From positions 85,893 through 149,892 of the forward strand of contig CAJMOH010000001.1 in NCBI GenBank assembly GCA_905215055.1: a stretch of DNA of 64,000 nucleotides, given 5' to 3'. The notes beneath the pieces were generated by a model. That model worked only from the letters and a program-made list of their open reading frames with translations, had not been told where the DNA came from and did no database searches. The DNA comes from an uncultured bacterium. Lineage in GTDB: Bacteria > Bacillota > Clostridia > Oscillospirales > Acutalibacteraceae. The translations under genes and the position numbers were made by a program. Below, in pieces: positions 23,949 through 32,034 of the stretch (position 1 is its first letter; each line of letters opens with the position of its first letter).

Positions 23949-24451
23949 CGCAAAACATCCTTTCTGGTTTGAAATTTTTTCCGCAGGCCCCGTTCCAAAA
24001 ACCTGCGCGCTTTGAAGGTGAAGCCCTCCTCCGGTTCGATGGGTCTGAGGAGAATGGACTTCATCCTACATAGATTGGCCCCGATGATGTCGGTAAAAAT
24101 TTGGTCTCCAATGACGGCGCACTCCCGGCAGCGCACCCCCAGCCGCCGGGCGGCCCGCAGGTATCCCACCGGCAGGGGCTTGATGGCAAAGCTCAGGGTA
24201 TCCAAGCCGAACATGGCGCCGAAGGAGCTGACCCGCTCCTTGAAATTGTTGGAGATAATCATCATCCGAAAGCCGGCGTCCTCCATGGCGCGCACCCACT
24301 CCAGAGACCCCTGGGAAGGGGTGTGGGAGGTGTAGGTGGCCAGGGTGTTGTCCACATCCAGAAGCAGGGCCTTGACTCCCAGACTCTTCAAAAGGTCCGG
24401 GGAGATGTCTGTCACACGCTCCCGCAGGGCAGTCGGCTGAAAAAATTTCAT
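23945..24451 (-). CDS. yqeG: YqeG-family HAD phosphatase
   Basis: A 168-residue HAD superfamily IIIA protein. Motif I is LLDVDNTLATY (Asp nucleophile and acid/base Asp), motif II is IISNN, motif III the Lys in AIKPLP, and motif IV GDQIFTDIIGAN. The family is broadly conserved in Bacillota; B. subtilis YqeG is reported to dephosphorylate phosphatidylglycerol phosphate. The basic C-terminus (ERGLRKKFQTRK) might aid membrane contact. It is coupled to the M24 peptidase and lies just after the rpsU terminator. Confidence 0.92.
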   Translation of the reverse strand: MKFFQPTALRERVTDISPDLLKSLGVKALLLDVDNTLATYTSHTPSQGSLEWVRAMEDAGFRMMIISNNFKERVSSFGAMFGLDTLSFAIKPLPVGYLRAARRLGVRCRECAVIGDQIFTDIIGANLCRMKSILLRPIEPEEGFTFKARRFLERGLRKKFQTRKDVLR

Positions 24452-24483
24452 GGGACCTGTTCTCCTTGTCTGTTTTTTAAAAA

Positions 24484-24510
24484 CAAAAAAGCGGGCAACC
24501 GCCCGCTTTC
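24484..24510 (-). terminator. Terminator of rpsU
   Basis: GCGGGC / GCCCGC with a 4-base loop is followed on the minus strand by TTTTTTG, 20 bases past the rpsU stop. Confidence 0.85.
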
Positions 24511-24529
24511 AAGGTACTTGTGAGCAGCC

Positions 24530-24706
24530 TTATTTGTACTTGCGCTTGCGAGCTGCTTCTGACTTTTTCTTGCGCTTGACAGAGGGCTTTTCATAAGCCT
24601 CTCTCTTTCGGACCTCTTGGATGACGCCCGCTCTGGCACACTGCTTCTTAAAGCGACGGAGCGCGCTGTCCAGAGATTCATTTTCCTTGAGCCGGATCTC
24701 AGCCAT
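24530..24706 (-). CDS. rpsU: 30S ribosomal protein bS21
   Basis: A 58-residue basic protein read directly from the sequence. It begins MAEIRLKENESLDSALRR, continues KKQCARAGVIQEVRKRE and ends in the Lys/Arg-rich tail (KPSVKRKKKSEAARKRKYK), the expected length and layout of bS21, which helps base-pairing of the 16S 3' end with mRNA. GGAGGGA precedes the ATG. It has a consensus promoter and its own terminator. Confidence 0.96.
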   Translation of the reverse strand: MAEIRLKENESLDSALRRFKKQCARAGVIQEVRKREAYEKPSVKRKKKSEAARKRKYK

Positions 24707-24774
24707 TTATATCCCTCCCATCCGCCACAAGGCAGGGGTTGTTTCGTCGTAACATTACCAGTACAACACAAACC

Positions 24775-24803
24775 ATTATACTTTCCCAAACCCAGCTTGT
24801 CAA
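24775..24803 (-). promoter_or_regulatory. Promoter of rpsU
   Basis: Consensus TTGACA (24798-24803) and TATAAT (24775-24780) are 17 bases apart on the minus strand, with a leader of about 60 bases. Confidence 0.85.
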
Positions 24804-24815
24804 GTCCTGGCCGGA

Positions 24816-25478
24816 TTATTTTCTTTCACCCCTTTGGCTTTCCCCCAAAAGGGAGAGTACCTCCTCCAAGCGGTCCAGCACCGGAACGCCCGCTGTCTCC
24901 AACAGACTCCGGCTTTGGTGTCCCTGGGAAAGCAGCGCGCACAGGCATCCGGCCTCTTCCGCCACCTGCCAGTCGTGAAGAGTGTCTCCCAGGAACACAG
25001 CCTCCTGGGGGCAAATTCCCTGGCGCTGAAAATACGCCTGAGCAAGCCCTGCCTTGCTGCCCGCGTAAATGTTGGAAATGCCCAGCTGGGCCTCAAAGCA
25101 GCCGGTCAGTCCCTGCTCCTCCACCTGGCGGTCCAGCGCCTGCTGCTGGGAGGCCGATACCAGCAGCTGCCGCAGCCCCATGCCCTGAACCGCCTTCAGG
25201 ATTTCCGCCGCTTTGGGGAACAGCCCGCAGCTGGGGTAAAACCGATTGTACAGCTGAGTCCACTCCACAGCCAGCTCCGAAAAGGACTCCCGCTCCAGGT
25301 CCAGGCCGGCAGCTTCGTAGTAGTCCCGCACGGGAAAGGTGAAGATCTCCCGATAGGCCGAAAGGCTTTCCAGACGGGGCAGCCCCCGGCGGGACAACAT
25401 CTGGTTCATGGCGGAGAAAGCCACCTCCACATCGTTTAACAGCGTGCCGTTCCAGTCCCAGACCACACAGCGAATCAC
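24816..25478 (-). CDS. HAD-family hydrolase (phosphoglycolate phosphatase-like)
   Basis: A 220-residue HAD phosphatase. Motif I is VVWDWNGTLLND, where the family usually has D-x-D; here the second Asp is replaced (DWNGT), as in some clostridial members. Motif II is LLVSASQQ, the motif III Lys is in AGSKAGLAQ, and motif IV is VFLGDTLHDWQVA. A helical cap lies between motifs I and II. Start: GTG at 25478 with AAAGGAG 9 bases upstream; a nearby ATG is in another frame. The substrate is unknown. Confidence 0.85.
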   Translation of the reverse strand: MIRCVVWDWNGTLLNDVEVAFSAMNQMLSRRGLPRLESLSAYREIFTFPVRDYYEAAGLDLERESFSELAVEWTQLYNRFYPSCGLFPKAAEILKAVQGMGLRQLLVSASQQQALDRQVEEQGLTGCFEAQLGISNIYAGSKAGLAQAYFQRQGICPQEAVFLGDTLHDWQVAEEAGCLCALLSQGHQSRSLLETAGVPVLDRLEEVLSLLGESQRGERK

Positions 25479-25734
25479 AGGCCATTTCTCCTTTCTCAAG
25501 TGTTCTTCCGGCGGAAGCGGCTCCCGCCAGTGCCGGCCACGCAGCCAGCCTGGCATCCCCGTTTCCCGCCGCCCGCGGGCTTGGAGCTTTGCGAATAGTA
25601 TATCACAAGGGGGCCACCGTGAAAAGCCCCGCAGGTTTCACAGAAGCCGTCCCACTCCCGCCGGGGCATTTTGGGGAAAACGACCTGGGAGAATCGCTTT
25701 TGAAAGATTCCGCTTATAAAATTGCAAAATCCCG

Positions 25735-25764
25735 TTGACAAAAGCCCCGCGGCCGTATTATAAT
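25735..25764 (+). promoter_or_regulatory. Promoter of the glutamate synthase/ANTAR operon
   Basis: TTGACA (25735-25740) and TATAAT (25759-25764) are 18 bases apart. Transcription should start near 25771, at the base of the leader hairpin. The gap 25479-25734 upstream holds nothing I recognise. Confidence 0.82.
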
Positions 25765-25772
25765 CCAGAAAG

Positions 25773-25788
25773 CGGACAAAGGCGTCTG
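25773..25788 (+). promoter_or_regulatory. Hexaloop hairpin, candidate ANTAR-binding RNA site
   Basis: The stem CGGAC / GTCTG carries the six-base loop AAAGGC, with A at position 1 and G at position 4, the consensus of ANTAR target loops. Its 3' arm and loop overlap the 5' arm of the following terminator, so the two structures exclude each other. A second hairpin (25797-25813) lacks the loop consensus. Confidence 0.55.
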
Positions 25789-25834
25789 AAGTCTCTGGGG
25801 ATTCTGTATCCCCGGGGCTTTGGACGCCTTTTTT
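25778..25834 (+). terminator. Leader terminator 1 (attenuator)
   Basis: AAAGGCGTC (25778-25786) pairs perfectly with GACGCCTTT (25823-25831), followed by T's, 140 bases before the first gene of the operon. An inner GGGGAT / ATCCCC hairpin is nested in it. Confidence 0.8.
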
Positions 25835-25852
25835 GGTTTTTCCTCCTTCAGC

Positions 25853-25887
25853 AAAATGCAGGATTCTCATTTTCACGCTGCATTTTT
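25853..25887 (+). terminator. Leader terminator 2
   Basis: AAAATGCAG / CTGCATTTTT with a 16-base loop lies 20 bases after the first leader terminator and still 87 bases before the start codon, giving tandem terminators in the leader. Confidence 0.6.
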
Positions 25888-25974
25888 CTTAAAAAGGAAG
25901 GCTGACCGGAATATGGGAAAATGTCCCGCCAGGCACGGCTGCGATACCCTTGGCGGCGCAGAGAAAGGAAGGTT

Positions 25975-27072
25975 ATGAAGATGTTGCGAGAAGGCTTGGA
26001 CGGCGCGCGGATCCCCTCGGGATGTGCGGTATCGGCCATCTTTTCCAAGAGCGGGGAACGGCGCAGCGGCGAGGACATTATCAAGTCCATTGCCCTGATG
26101 CACGACCGCTCCAACGGCTTGGGCGGCGGCTTTGCCGCCTACGGCATCTACCCGGAGTACAAAAGCCTCTACGCCCTGCATGTGTTCTACGAGGGCAAAC
26201 GGGCCAAGGAAGCATGCGAGGAGTTTATCAACGAGCATTTCGATGTGGTGAACCTCTCGAAAATCCCCACCCGGAAAACCCCCAGAATTAAGGATGAGCC
26301 GCTGATTTGGCGGTATTTTGTGGAGCCGCTCCACACCAAGCTGGCGGAAAGCCAGCTGGACGAGGACACCTTTGTGTCCCGGTGCGTGATCCGGGTCAAC
26401 TCCAAAATTGACGGGGCCTACATTTTCTCCAGCGGCAAGGACATGGGCGTGTTCAAGGCGGTGGGCTACCCGGAGGATGTGGGCGACTTCTACCGCCTGG
26501 AGGACTACAAGGGCTACTGCTGGACAGCCCACGGGCGCTATCCCACCAACACCCCCGGCTGGTGGGGCGGGGCGCACCCCTTTGCCCTGCTGGACCGCTC
26601 GGTGGTTCACAACGGGGAAATTTCCTCCTATGACGCCAACCGGCGCACCATTGAAATGTACGGCTATGAGTGCGACCTGCTGACAGATACAGAGGTTATC
26701 ACCTACATCATCGACTTTTTAGTGCGGCGGCGGGGCCTTTCCTATGAAGAGGCCGCCAGCGTGATCGCCGCCCCCTTCTGGAGCACCATCGGCCGGATGG
26801 ACGGCAAGGAGCACGCCCGCATGACCTACCTGCGCAGCGCCTTTTCCGGCCTGCTCATCACTGGGCCGTTCTCCATTCTGGTGGGCTTTACCGGCGGCAT
26901 TATGGCCTTAAACGACCGGCTGAAGCTGCGGAGCATGGTGGTGGGCGAACGAGGCGACAACGTGTACATCGCCAGCGAGGAGTCCGCCATCCGGATTATC
27001 GAGCCGGAGCTGGACACTCTATTCTATCCTCGGGGCGGAGAGCCGGTGGTCTACCGGCTGAACCAGGCCTGA
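25975..27072 (+). CDS. Glutamine amidotransferase class II protein (GlxB-like, glutamate synthase N-domain)
   Basis: A 365-residue Ntn-type glutaminase domain that would release ammonia from glutamine for the glutamate synthase encoded next. The presumed nucleophile is Cys17 in ARIPSGCAVSAIF, so a 16-residue propeptide would have to be removed, unlike the usual Met-Cys start. Other landmarks are NGLGGGFAAYGIYPEY, WTAHGRYPTNTPGWWGGAHPF and VVHNGEISSYDANRR (glutamine binding). The start at 25975 has GGAAGG upstream. It heads the operon GATase-gltS core-GS-like-ANTAR. Confidence 0.88.
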   Translation: MKMLREGLDGARIPSGCAVSAIFSKSGERRSGEDIIKSIALMHDRSNGLGGGFAAYGIYPEYKSLYALHVFYEGKRAKEACEEFINEHFDVVNLSKIPTRKTPRIKDEPLIWRYFVEPLHTKLAESQLDEDTFVSRCVIRVNSKIDGAYIFSSGKDMGVFKAVGYPEDVGDFYRLEDYKGYCWTAHGRYPTNTPGWWGGAHPFALLDRSVVHNGEISSYDANRRTIEMYGYECDLLTDTEVITYIIDFLVRRRGLSYEEAASVIAAPFWSTIGRMDGKEHARMTYLRSAFSGLLITGPFSILVGFTGGIMALNDRLKLRSMVVGERGDNVYIASEESAIRIIEPELDTLFYPRGGEPVVYRLNQA

Positions 27073-27197
27073 GCGCGGCCCTGCCGCATGCTATTGCTAT
27101 ACCGAAAAAATACTGTTGTATGTTCGCGAAAAGCCCTTTGCGGCTTTCTATCACCCTCCCCGGCGGAGCCGGAACTGGAAGGAAGGTTTCGTTACTT

Positions 27198-28703
27198 ATG
27201 CCATTGACTTGGATTTATCCCGAATATGAAGTGATCCGCAACACGGAACGGTGCATCGCCTGCCAGGTGTGCCAGCGCCAGTGCGCCAACGAGGTGCACC
27301 GCTATGACCCGGATCTGAAAAAAATGGTGGCGGACGAGAGCAAGTGCGTCAACTGCCACCGGTGCGTTACCCTGTGCCCCACCCGGGCCTTGAAAATTGT
27401 CAAGACAGACCACACCTTTAAGGAGAACAACAACTGGTCCGGGCAAAACATCAACGAGGTGTACCGGCAGGCCCAAAGCGGCGGCGTGCTGCTGTCCTCT
27501 ATGGGCAATCCCAAGCAGTACCCCGTTTACTGGGACAAAATGCTGATTAACGCTTCTCAGGTGACAAACCCCTCTATCGATCCCCTGCGGGAGCCGATGG
27601 AGACCAAGACCTTTCTGGGCCGCAAGCCCACCCACATCCGCCGGGACGCCGAGGGAAATATCATCCCCGAGCTGCCTCCTCAGCTGGAGCTTTCCACGCC
27701 CATCATGTTCTCCGCCATGAGCTACGGCTCCATCAGCTACAACGCCCACGCCAGCCTGGCCCGGGCCGCGGAGCAGCTGGGCATTTACTACAATACCGGC
27801 GAGGGCGGCCTGCATCAAGATTTTTACAAGTATGGCCCCCACACCATTGTGCAGGTGGCCTCGGGGCGGTTCGGCGTACACAAGGACTATCTCAGCGCCG
27901 GCGCCGCCATTGAGATCAAAATGGGCCAGGGCGCCAAGCCCGGCATTGGAGGCCATCTGCCCGGGGCCAAGATTGTGGGAGACGTGTCCCGCACCCGGAT
28001 GATCCCCCAGGGCACCGACGCCATTTCCCCCGCCCCTCATCACGACATCTACTCCATTGAGGACCTGCGCCAGCTGGTGTTCTCCTTGAAGGAGGCCACC
28101 CACTATGAAAAGCCGGTGATTGTAAAAATTGCCGCAGTACACAATGTGGCGGCCATCGCCAGCGGCATCGCCCGCAGCGGCGCGGACATCATCGCCATTG
28201 ACGGGTTCCGGGGCGGCACCGGGGCGGCGCCCACCCGCATTCGGGACAACGTGGGCATCCCCATTGAGCTGGCTTTGGCGGCGGTGGACCAGCGCCTGCG
28301 GGAAGAGGGAATCCGGGAAAATGTATCCCTGGTGGTGGGCGGTTCCATCCGCTCCAGCGCCGACGCCCTGAAGGCCATTATGCTGGGGGCCGACGCGGTG
28401 TACATCGGCACGGCGGCGCTGCTGGCTTTGGGGTGCCACTTGTGCCGCAGCTGTCACAGCGGCAAGTGCAACTGGGGCATTGCCACCCAGCGCCCGGATT
28501 TGGTCAAGCGCTTGAACCCGGAAACCGGCACCCAGCGCCTGGTAAACCTGGTCAATGCCTGGACCCACGAGATAAAGGAAATGATGGGCGGCATGGGCAT
28601 CAACTCCATCGAGGCGCTGCGGGGCAACCGGCTGATGCTGCGGGGCATTGGCCTGACGGAAACAGAGCTGCGGATTCTGGGCATCAAGCACGCCGGCGAA
28701 TAA
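27198..28703 (+). CDS. Glutamate synthase core (FMN/Fe-S) with N-terminal ferredoxin domain
   Basis: A 501-residue protein. Residues 18-75 hold two [4Fe-4S] motifs (CIACQVCQRQC; CVNCHRCVTLCP). The rest is the FMN-binding GltB-like barrel: FSAMSYGSIS, NTGEGGLH, IEIKMGQGAKPGIGGHLPG, ISPAPHHDIYSIEDL, IDGFRGGTGAAPT, then a Cys cluster CHLCRSCHSGKCNWGIATQ. It should make glutamate from 2-oxoglutarate using ammonia from the partner amidotransferase and electrons from ferredoxin. This archaeal/clostridial split form differs from single-chain GltB. The start at 27198 follows GGAAGGAAGG; the leader has a small hairpin (AAAGCC/GGCTTT). Confidence 0.92.
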   Translation: MPLTWIYPEYEVIRNTERCIACQVCQRQCANEVHRYDPDLKKMVADESKCVNCHRCVTLCPTRALKIVKTDHTFKENNNWSGQNINEVYRQAQSGGVLLSSMGNPKQYPVYWDKMLINASQVTNPSIDPLREPMETKTFLGRKPTHIRRDAEGNIIPELPPQLELSTPIMFSAMSYGSISYNAHASLARAAEQLGIYYNTGEGGLHQDFYKYGPHTIVQVASGRFGVHKDYLSAGAAIEIKMGQGAKPGIGGHLPGAKIVGDVSRTRMIPQGTDAISPAPHHDIYSIEDLRQLVFSLKEATHYEKPVIVKIAAVHNVAAIASGIARSGADIIAIDGFRGGTGAAPTRIRDNVGIPIELALAAVDQRLREEGIRENVSLVVGGSIRSSADALKAIMLGADAVYIGTAALLALGCHLCRSCHSGKCNWGIATQRPDLVKRLNPETGTQRLVNLVNAWTHEIKEMMGGMGINSIEALRGNRLMLRGIGLTETELRILGIKHAGE

Positions 28704-28770
28704 AGGCCTTTCCTCCCCGAACAAACTATTGTATACTTAAATTGAATTTTGACGGAAAGGCGGCGGCGCC

Positions 28771-29928
28771 ATGCGCTACTCTGAAGCGGACATTCGGGAA
28801 TACATTGCGGACAACGACGTGAAATTTATCAAATTCTCCTTCTGCGACGTCTTTGGCCACCAAAAAATCATCTCTGTGCTGCCCTCTGTGCTGCCCAGAG
28901 CCTTTGCCCAAGGCATCGCGGTGGATGCCTCTCGCATCGACGGCTTTTACAAGCCTGGTGACAGCGAGCTGTTTCTCTTCCCCGACACGGACACCATCTC
29001 CCTGCTGCCCTGGCGTCCCTCCCATGGACGGGTGGCCCGGTTTTACTGCCGCATCAAGGACCAGGAGGGGCAGGAGTTTGCCCAGGACGGCCGGAAGATT
29101 CTGCGGGACGCGGTGGACTATGCCAAAAAGCGGGGAGTCCGGGTGAACTTTGGAGCGGAAAACGACTTTTACCTGTTCCGCACCGACGAGGAGGGGGAAC
29201 CCACCGATCTTCCCTTTGACAGCGCCGGATTCCTGGACGAAGCTCCGGAGGACCGCGGGGAAGATGTGCGCCGGGACATCTGCCTGACCCTGGAGGCCAT
29301 GGGCATCGAGCCTCAATACTCCCAGCACATCAGCGGGCCGGGGCAGAACCGCATTGACTTTGCCCCCGCCCCTGCCCGGGAGTGCGCCGACAACGTGATC
29401 ACCTTCCGGTCGGTGGTGAAAATGATGGCCTCCCGCAATGGGCTGTGGGCTGCCTTCTCCCCCAAGCCTATTCCTGACCAGGCGGGCAACGGGTTCCGCA
29501 TCGCCATGCGCCCCATGCAGGGAGAGGCCAGCTGCGCCAACCCCTTTATGGCGGGGATCTTGGACCGCTTTAAGGAGATGCAGGTATTCTTCAATCCTCG
29601 TGAGGAATCCTATGAGCGGCTGGGAACCTTTGGGGCGCCCTCCGCTCTCTCCTGGGCGGACACGGGCCGGGCCAGTCTGCTGCGGCGCAAGCCCGACGGC
29701 CGGGTAGAGCTTTCCGCGGCGGACGGCGCCGCCAACCCCTATCTCGCCTTTGCCCTGCTGATCTACGCAGGCATGGACGGGATAGAACGAGGCCTGGCCT
29801 TAGAGGAGCTGGAAACCGGAGAGCCTTTGGCCCGCTCTCTGGCGGAAGCCCGAGCCTTGAGCCGGGAAAGCCAATTTCTGCAACGGCTGCTTCCCAGGGA
29901 GATTCTCCGTGCTTACGCCGGACACTAA
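28771..29928 (+). CDS. Glutamine-synthetase-like protein, catalytically degenerate
   Basis: A 385-residue GlnA homologue, shorter than the usual 440 or so. The N-terminal domain (KFIKFSFCDVFGHQK; DGFYKPGDSELFLFPD) and C-terminal ANPYLAFALLIYAGMDGI are clear. Several metal or substrate residues are changed: GAENDF keeps Glu130 but has Asp132 where Glu is usual; GQNRID has Arg194 where the family has Glu; and the NGxGMHxH motif reads NGFRIAMR (240-247), losing its His. It probably does not make glutamine and may sense ligand or bind a partner. It sits 67 bases after the glutamate synthase gene and overlaps the ANTAR gene. Confidence 0.85.
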   Translation: MRYSEADIREYIADNDVKFIKFSFCDVFGHQKIISVLPSVLPRAFAQGIAVDASRIDGFYKPGDSELFLFPDTDTISLLPWRPSHGRVARFYCRIKDQEGQEFAQDGRKILRDAVDYAKKRGVRVNFGAENDFYLFRTDEEGEPTDLPFDSAGFLDEAPEDRGEDVRRDICLTLEAMGIEPQYSQHISGPGQNRIDFAPAPARECADNVITFRSVVKMMASRNGLWAAFSPKPIPDQAGNGFRIAMRPMQGEASCANPFMAGILDRFKEMQVFFNPREESYERLGTFGAPSALSWADTGRASLLRRKPDGRVELSAADGAANPYLAFALLIYAGMDGIERGLALEELETGEPLARSLAEARALSRESQFLQRLLPREILRAYAGH

Positions 29929-30526
29929 GGGGGGCAGGCCCTCTGCCGTCCAAGAAAACGCCGACCGCAGGGCGCTGCTGGCCGCTTCTGGGGAAAAGAG
30001 CCGCGCCCAGTGGGAGCGGCTGCTGGAGGAGGTGGGATTCCGCGAGACGGGTTTTGCCGCCAGCGGCGGCGAGGCACGGCGAATGCTGCTCTCCGGCAGC
30101 TGGGACGCCCTGGTTATCAACGGGCCTTTGTCCGACGAGTTTGGCCACCAGCTTGCCATGGACGCCGCCGAGGAAGGCACGGGCGTGCTGCTGGCTGTAA
30201 AAAGCGAGCTGTGGGAAGAGGTTAACGAGCGGGTGGCGCCTCTGGGGGTGCTCACCCTGGGCCGGCCGTTTTCCAGGGGGATGTTCGCCCAGGCTATGGG
30301 GCTTCTGCTGGCAAGCCAGGCCAAGGTGGAACGCTGCCGGGCGGAAAACGAGCGTCTCCGGCAAAAGCTGGAGGAGCTGCGGATTGTGTCCCGAGCCAAA
30401 TGCCTGCTGGTGGAATACCTGCATCTCACGGAAGAGGAGGCCCACAAATATCTGGAGCGCATCGCCATGGAGGAACGAAAAAACCGCCGCTCTGTGGCGG
30501 AGGAAATCCTGCGGGAATATGAATGA
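29909..30526 (+). CDS. ANTAR-domain transcription antiterminator with pseudo-receiver
   Basis: A 205-residue regulator. Residues about 20-125 have a receiver-like fold, but the phosphoacceptor position reads WDALVINGPLSD (Asn71 instead of Asp). A coiled linker (AQAMGLLLASQAKVERCRAE) leads to an ANTAR RNA-binding domain (about 137-195: RIVSRAKCLLVEYLHLTEEE; AHKYLERIAMEERKNRRSV; AEEIL). Such proteins bind twin hexaloop hairpins and stop terminators forming. GTG at 29909 overlaps the previous gene by 20 bases and has AGGGAG upstream. The likely target is this operon's own leader. Clostridial NitR, next to glnA, is a known parallel. Confidence 0.9.
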   Translation: MLTPDTKGGRPSAVQENADRRALLAASGEKSRAQWERLLEEVGFRETGFAASGGEARRMLLSGSWDALVINGPLSDEFGHQLAMDAAEEGTGVLLAVKSELWEEVNERVAPLGVLTLGRPFSRGMFAQAMGLLLASQAKVERCRAENERLRQKLEELRIVSRAKCLLVEYLHLTEEEAHKYLERIAMEERKNRRSVAEEILREYE

Positions 30527-30556
30527 GGAACGGCGTCTGCGCCTTTCCCCACAACC

Positions 30557-30590
30557 AGGGGCGGCTGAGGGGCAGCCCCTATTTTCTTTG
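30557..30590 (+). terminator. Weak terminator between ANTAR gene and purF
   Basis: AGGGGC / GCCCCT with a GC-rich loop is followed by ATTTTCTTT. It may end the nitrogen operon or attenuate into purF; no separate purF promoter is evident. Confidence 0.45.
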
Positions 30591-30609
30591 GAAAGGAAGG
30601 TCAACTGGG

Positions 30610-32034
30610 ATGGAAAAACTGCACGAGGAGTGCGCCGTATTCGGCGTCAGCTTAAAGCCGGAGACAGACCGGGAGGAAGCTGCCGGCATCTGCTACAACG
30701 GGCTGCTGGCCATGCAGCACCGGGGTCAGGAGGGAGCCGGCATTGCCGTGGTTCGCAAAAACGCCATCATCTGCCACAAGGATGTGGGACTGGTGACAGA
30801 GGCTTTCCCGCCCCGGGTGATGGAACAGCTGCCTTCGGCGCGGCAGGCCATTGGCCATGCCAGGTACTCCACTACCGGCTCCAACACCGCCCGAAACGTC
30901 CAGCCCTTTGTGACGGAATTTCTCACCGGGCGCATCGCTACCGCTCACAACGGCAACGTGGTCAACGCCAAGGAGATTCGGGAAAAGCTGACCCCCTTTG
31001 GTTTGGACTTTTCCGCCACCAGCGACAGCGAGGTAATCTCTTCCCTGATCGCCTACAAGACCATTCGGGCCAGAGACCTGCTCACCGGGGTTAAGGAGGC
31101 CTGCAAGCTGCTGGTGGGAGCTTACTCTCTGGTGGTGCTGGCGGGAAACGGCAAGCTGGTGGCCATTCGGGACCCCAACGGCTACCGCCCCCTGTGCCTG
31201 GGAGAAAACGAGACAGGCGTGGTGGTGGCCTCGGAAAGCTGCGCTTTGGACAGCTGCGGCTATCGCTTTGTCCGGGACATCCAGCCTGGCGAGGCGGTGC
31301 TGATTGAAAACGGCCGGGTAACTCACAGCGAGCTCTGCCTGCGGGCCAAGCACAGCCTGTGCGTCTTTGAATACGTCTACTTTGCTAGGCCCGACTCGGT
31401 GCTGGACGGGCTGAGCGTCTACGAGGCCCGGCTGAACATGGGCCGGATGCTGGCCAAGGAACACCCAGTGGAGGCCGACGTGGTCTGCGGCGTACCGGAC
31501 AGCGGCCTGGAGGCGGCCATGGGATACTCCCTGGAAAGCGGCATTCCCATTGCCACAGGTTTTGTGAAAAACCGGTACATTGGCCGCAGCTTTATCTTTC
31601 CCACTCAAGCTCAGCGGGAGCATGCCGTGGATTTGAAGCTGAACCCGCTCCGGGCGGCGGTGGAGGGGAAGCGGGTGGTGCTGGTAGACGACTCCATTGT
31701 GAGGGGTACCACTTGTGACAGGATTGTGGCCGCCATGCGCCGGGCCGGGGCCAAGGAGGTCCACCTGCGGATTTCCTCCCCGCCCTTCCGCCACACCTGC
31801 TATTTTGGCACGGACATTGGCAGCGAGGAAAACCTGATTGCCAACCAGCTGTCCATCCCGGAGATTGAGAAAAAAACCGGTGCGGACACCCTGGGCTACA
31901 TCAGTGTGGAGGGACTGCTCCGGGCCTGCGGGGGCAGCGGCCTGGAGCTGTGTACCGGCTGCTTCACCGGCCGCTACGCCACTCAGGTGGAACAGACGTC
32001 CAAGGACGCACTGGAGGAAGCCAGCGCGTCCTAA
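30610..32034 (+). CDS. purF: Amidophosphoribosyltransferase
   Basis: A 474-residue enzyme of the first committed step of purine synthesis (PRPP plus glutamine to phosphoribosylamine). The start MEKLHEEC gives a 7-residue propeptide before nucleophile Cys8. The glutaminase domain shows MQHRGQEGAG, IGHARYSTTG and AHNGNVVN; the PRPP site is VVLVDDSIVRGTT; C-terminal CTGCFTG and other Cys fit the B. subtilis-type Fe-S enzyme. The start at 30610 is supported by GGAAAGGAAGG. It shares glutamine chemistry with the upstream operon, so co-regulation is plausible. Confidence 0.96.
   Translation: MEKLHEECAVFGVSLKPETDREEAAGICYNGLLAMQHRGQEGAGIAVVRKNAIICHKDVGLVTEAFPPRVMEQLPSARQAIGHARYSTTGSNTARNVQPFVTEFLTGRIATAHNGNVVNAKEIREKLTPFGLDFSATSDSEVISSLIAYKTIRARDLLTGVKEACKLLVGAYSLVVLAGNGKLVAIRDPNGYRPLCLGENETGVVVASESCALDSCGYRFVRDIQPGEAVLIENGRVTHSELCLRAKHSLCVFEYVYFARPDSVLDGLSVYEARLNMGRMLAKEHPVEADVVCGVPDSGLEAAMGYSLESGIPIATGFVKNRYIGRSFIFPTQAQREHAVDLKLNPLRAAVEGKRVVLVDDSIVRGTTCDRIVAAMRRAGAKEVHLRISSPPFRHTCYFGTDIGSEENLIANQLSIPEIEKKTGADTLGYISVEGLLRACGGSGLELCTGCFTGRYATQVEQTSKDALEEASAS

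Noticed and set aside
25771..25840. T-box or known metabolite riboswitch in the glutamate synthase leader
   Set aside because: The leader before the terminator is only about 60 bases, too short for a T-box, with no T-box sequence or specifier loop. The hexaloop hairpin fits an ANTAR site better.
26018..26060. A second frame reads MCGIGHLFQERG, like the classic N-terminus of class II amidotransferases
   Set aside because: That frame soon loses homology, while the frame starting at 25975 carries all later family motifs and the SGCAVSAIF form of the nucleophile region. The match is coincidence.
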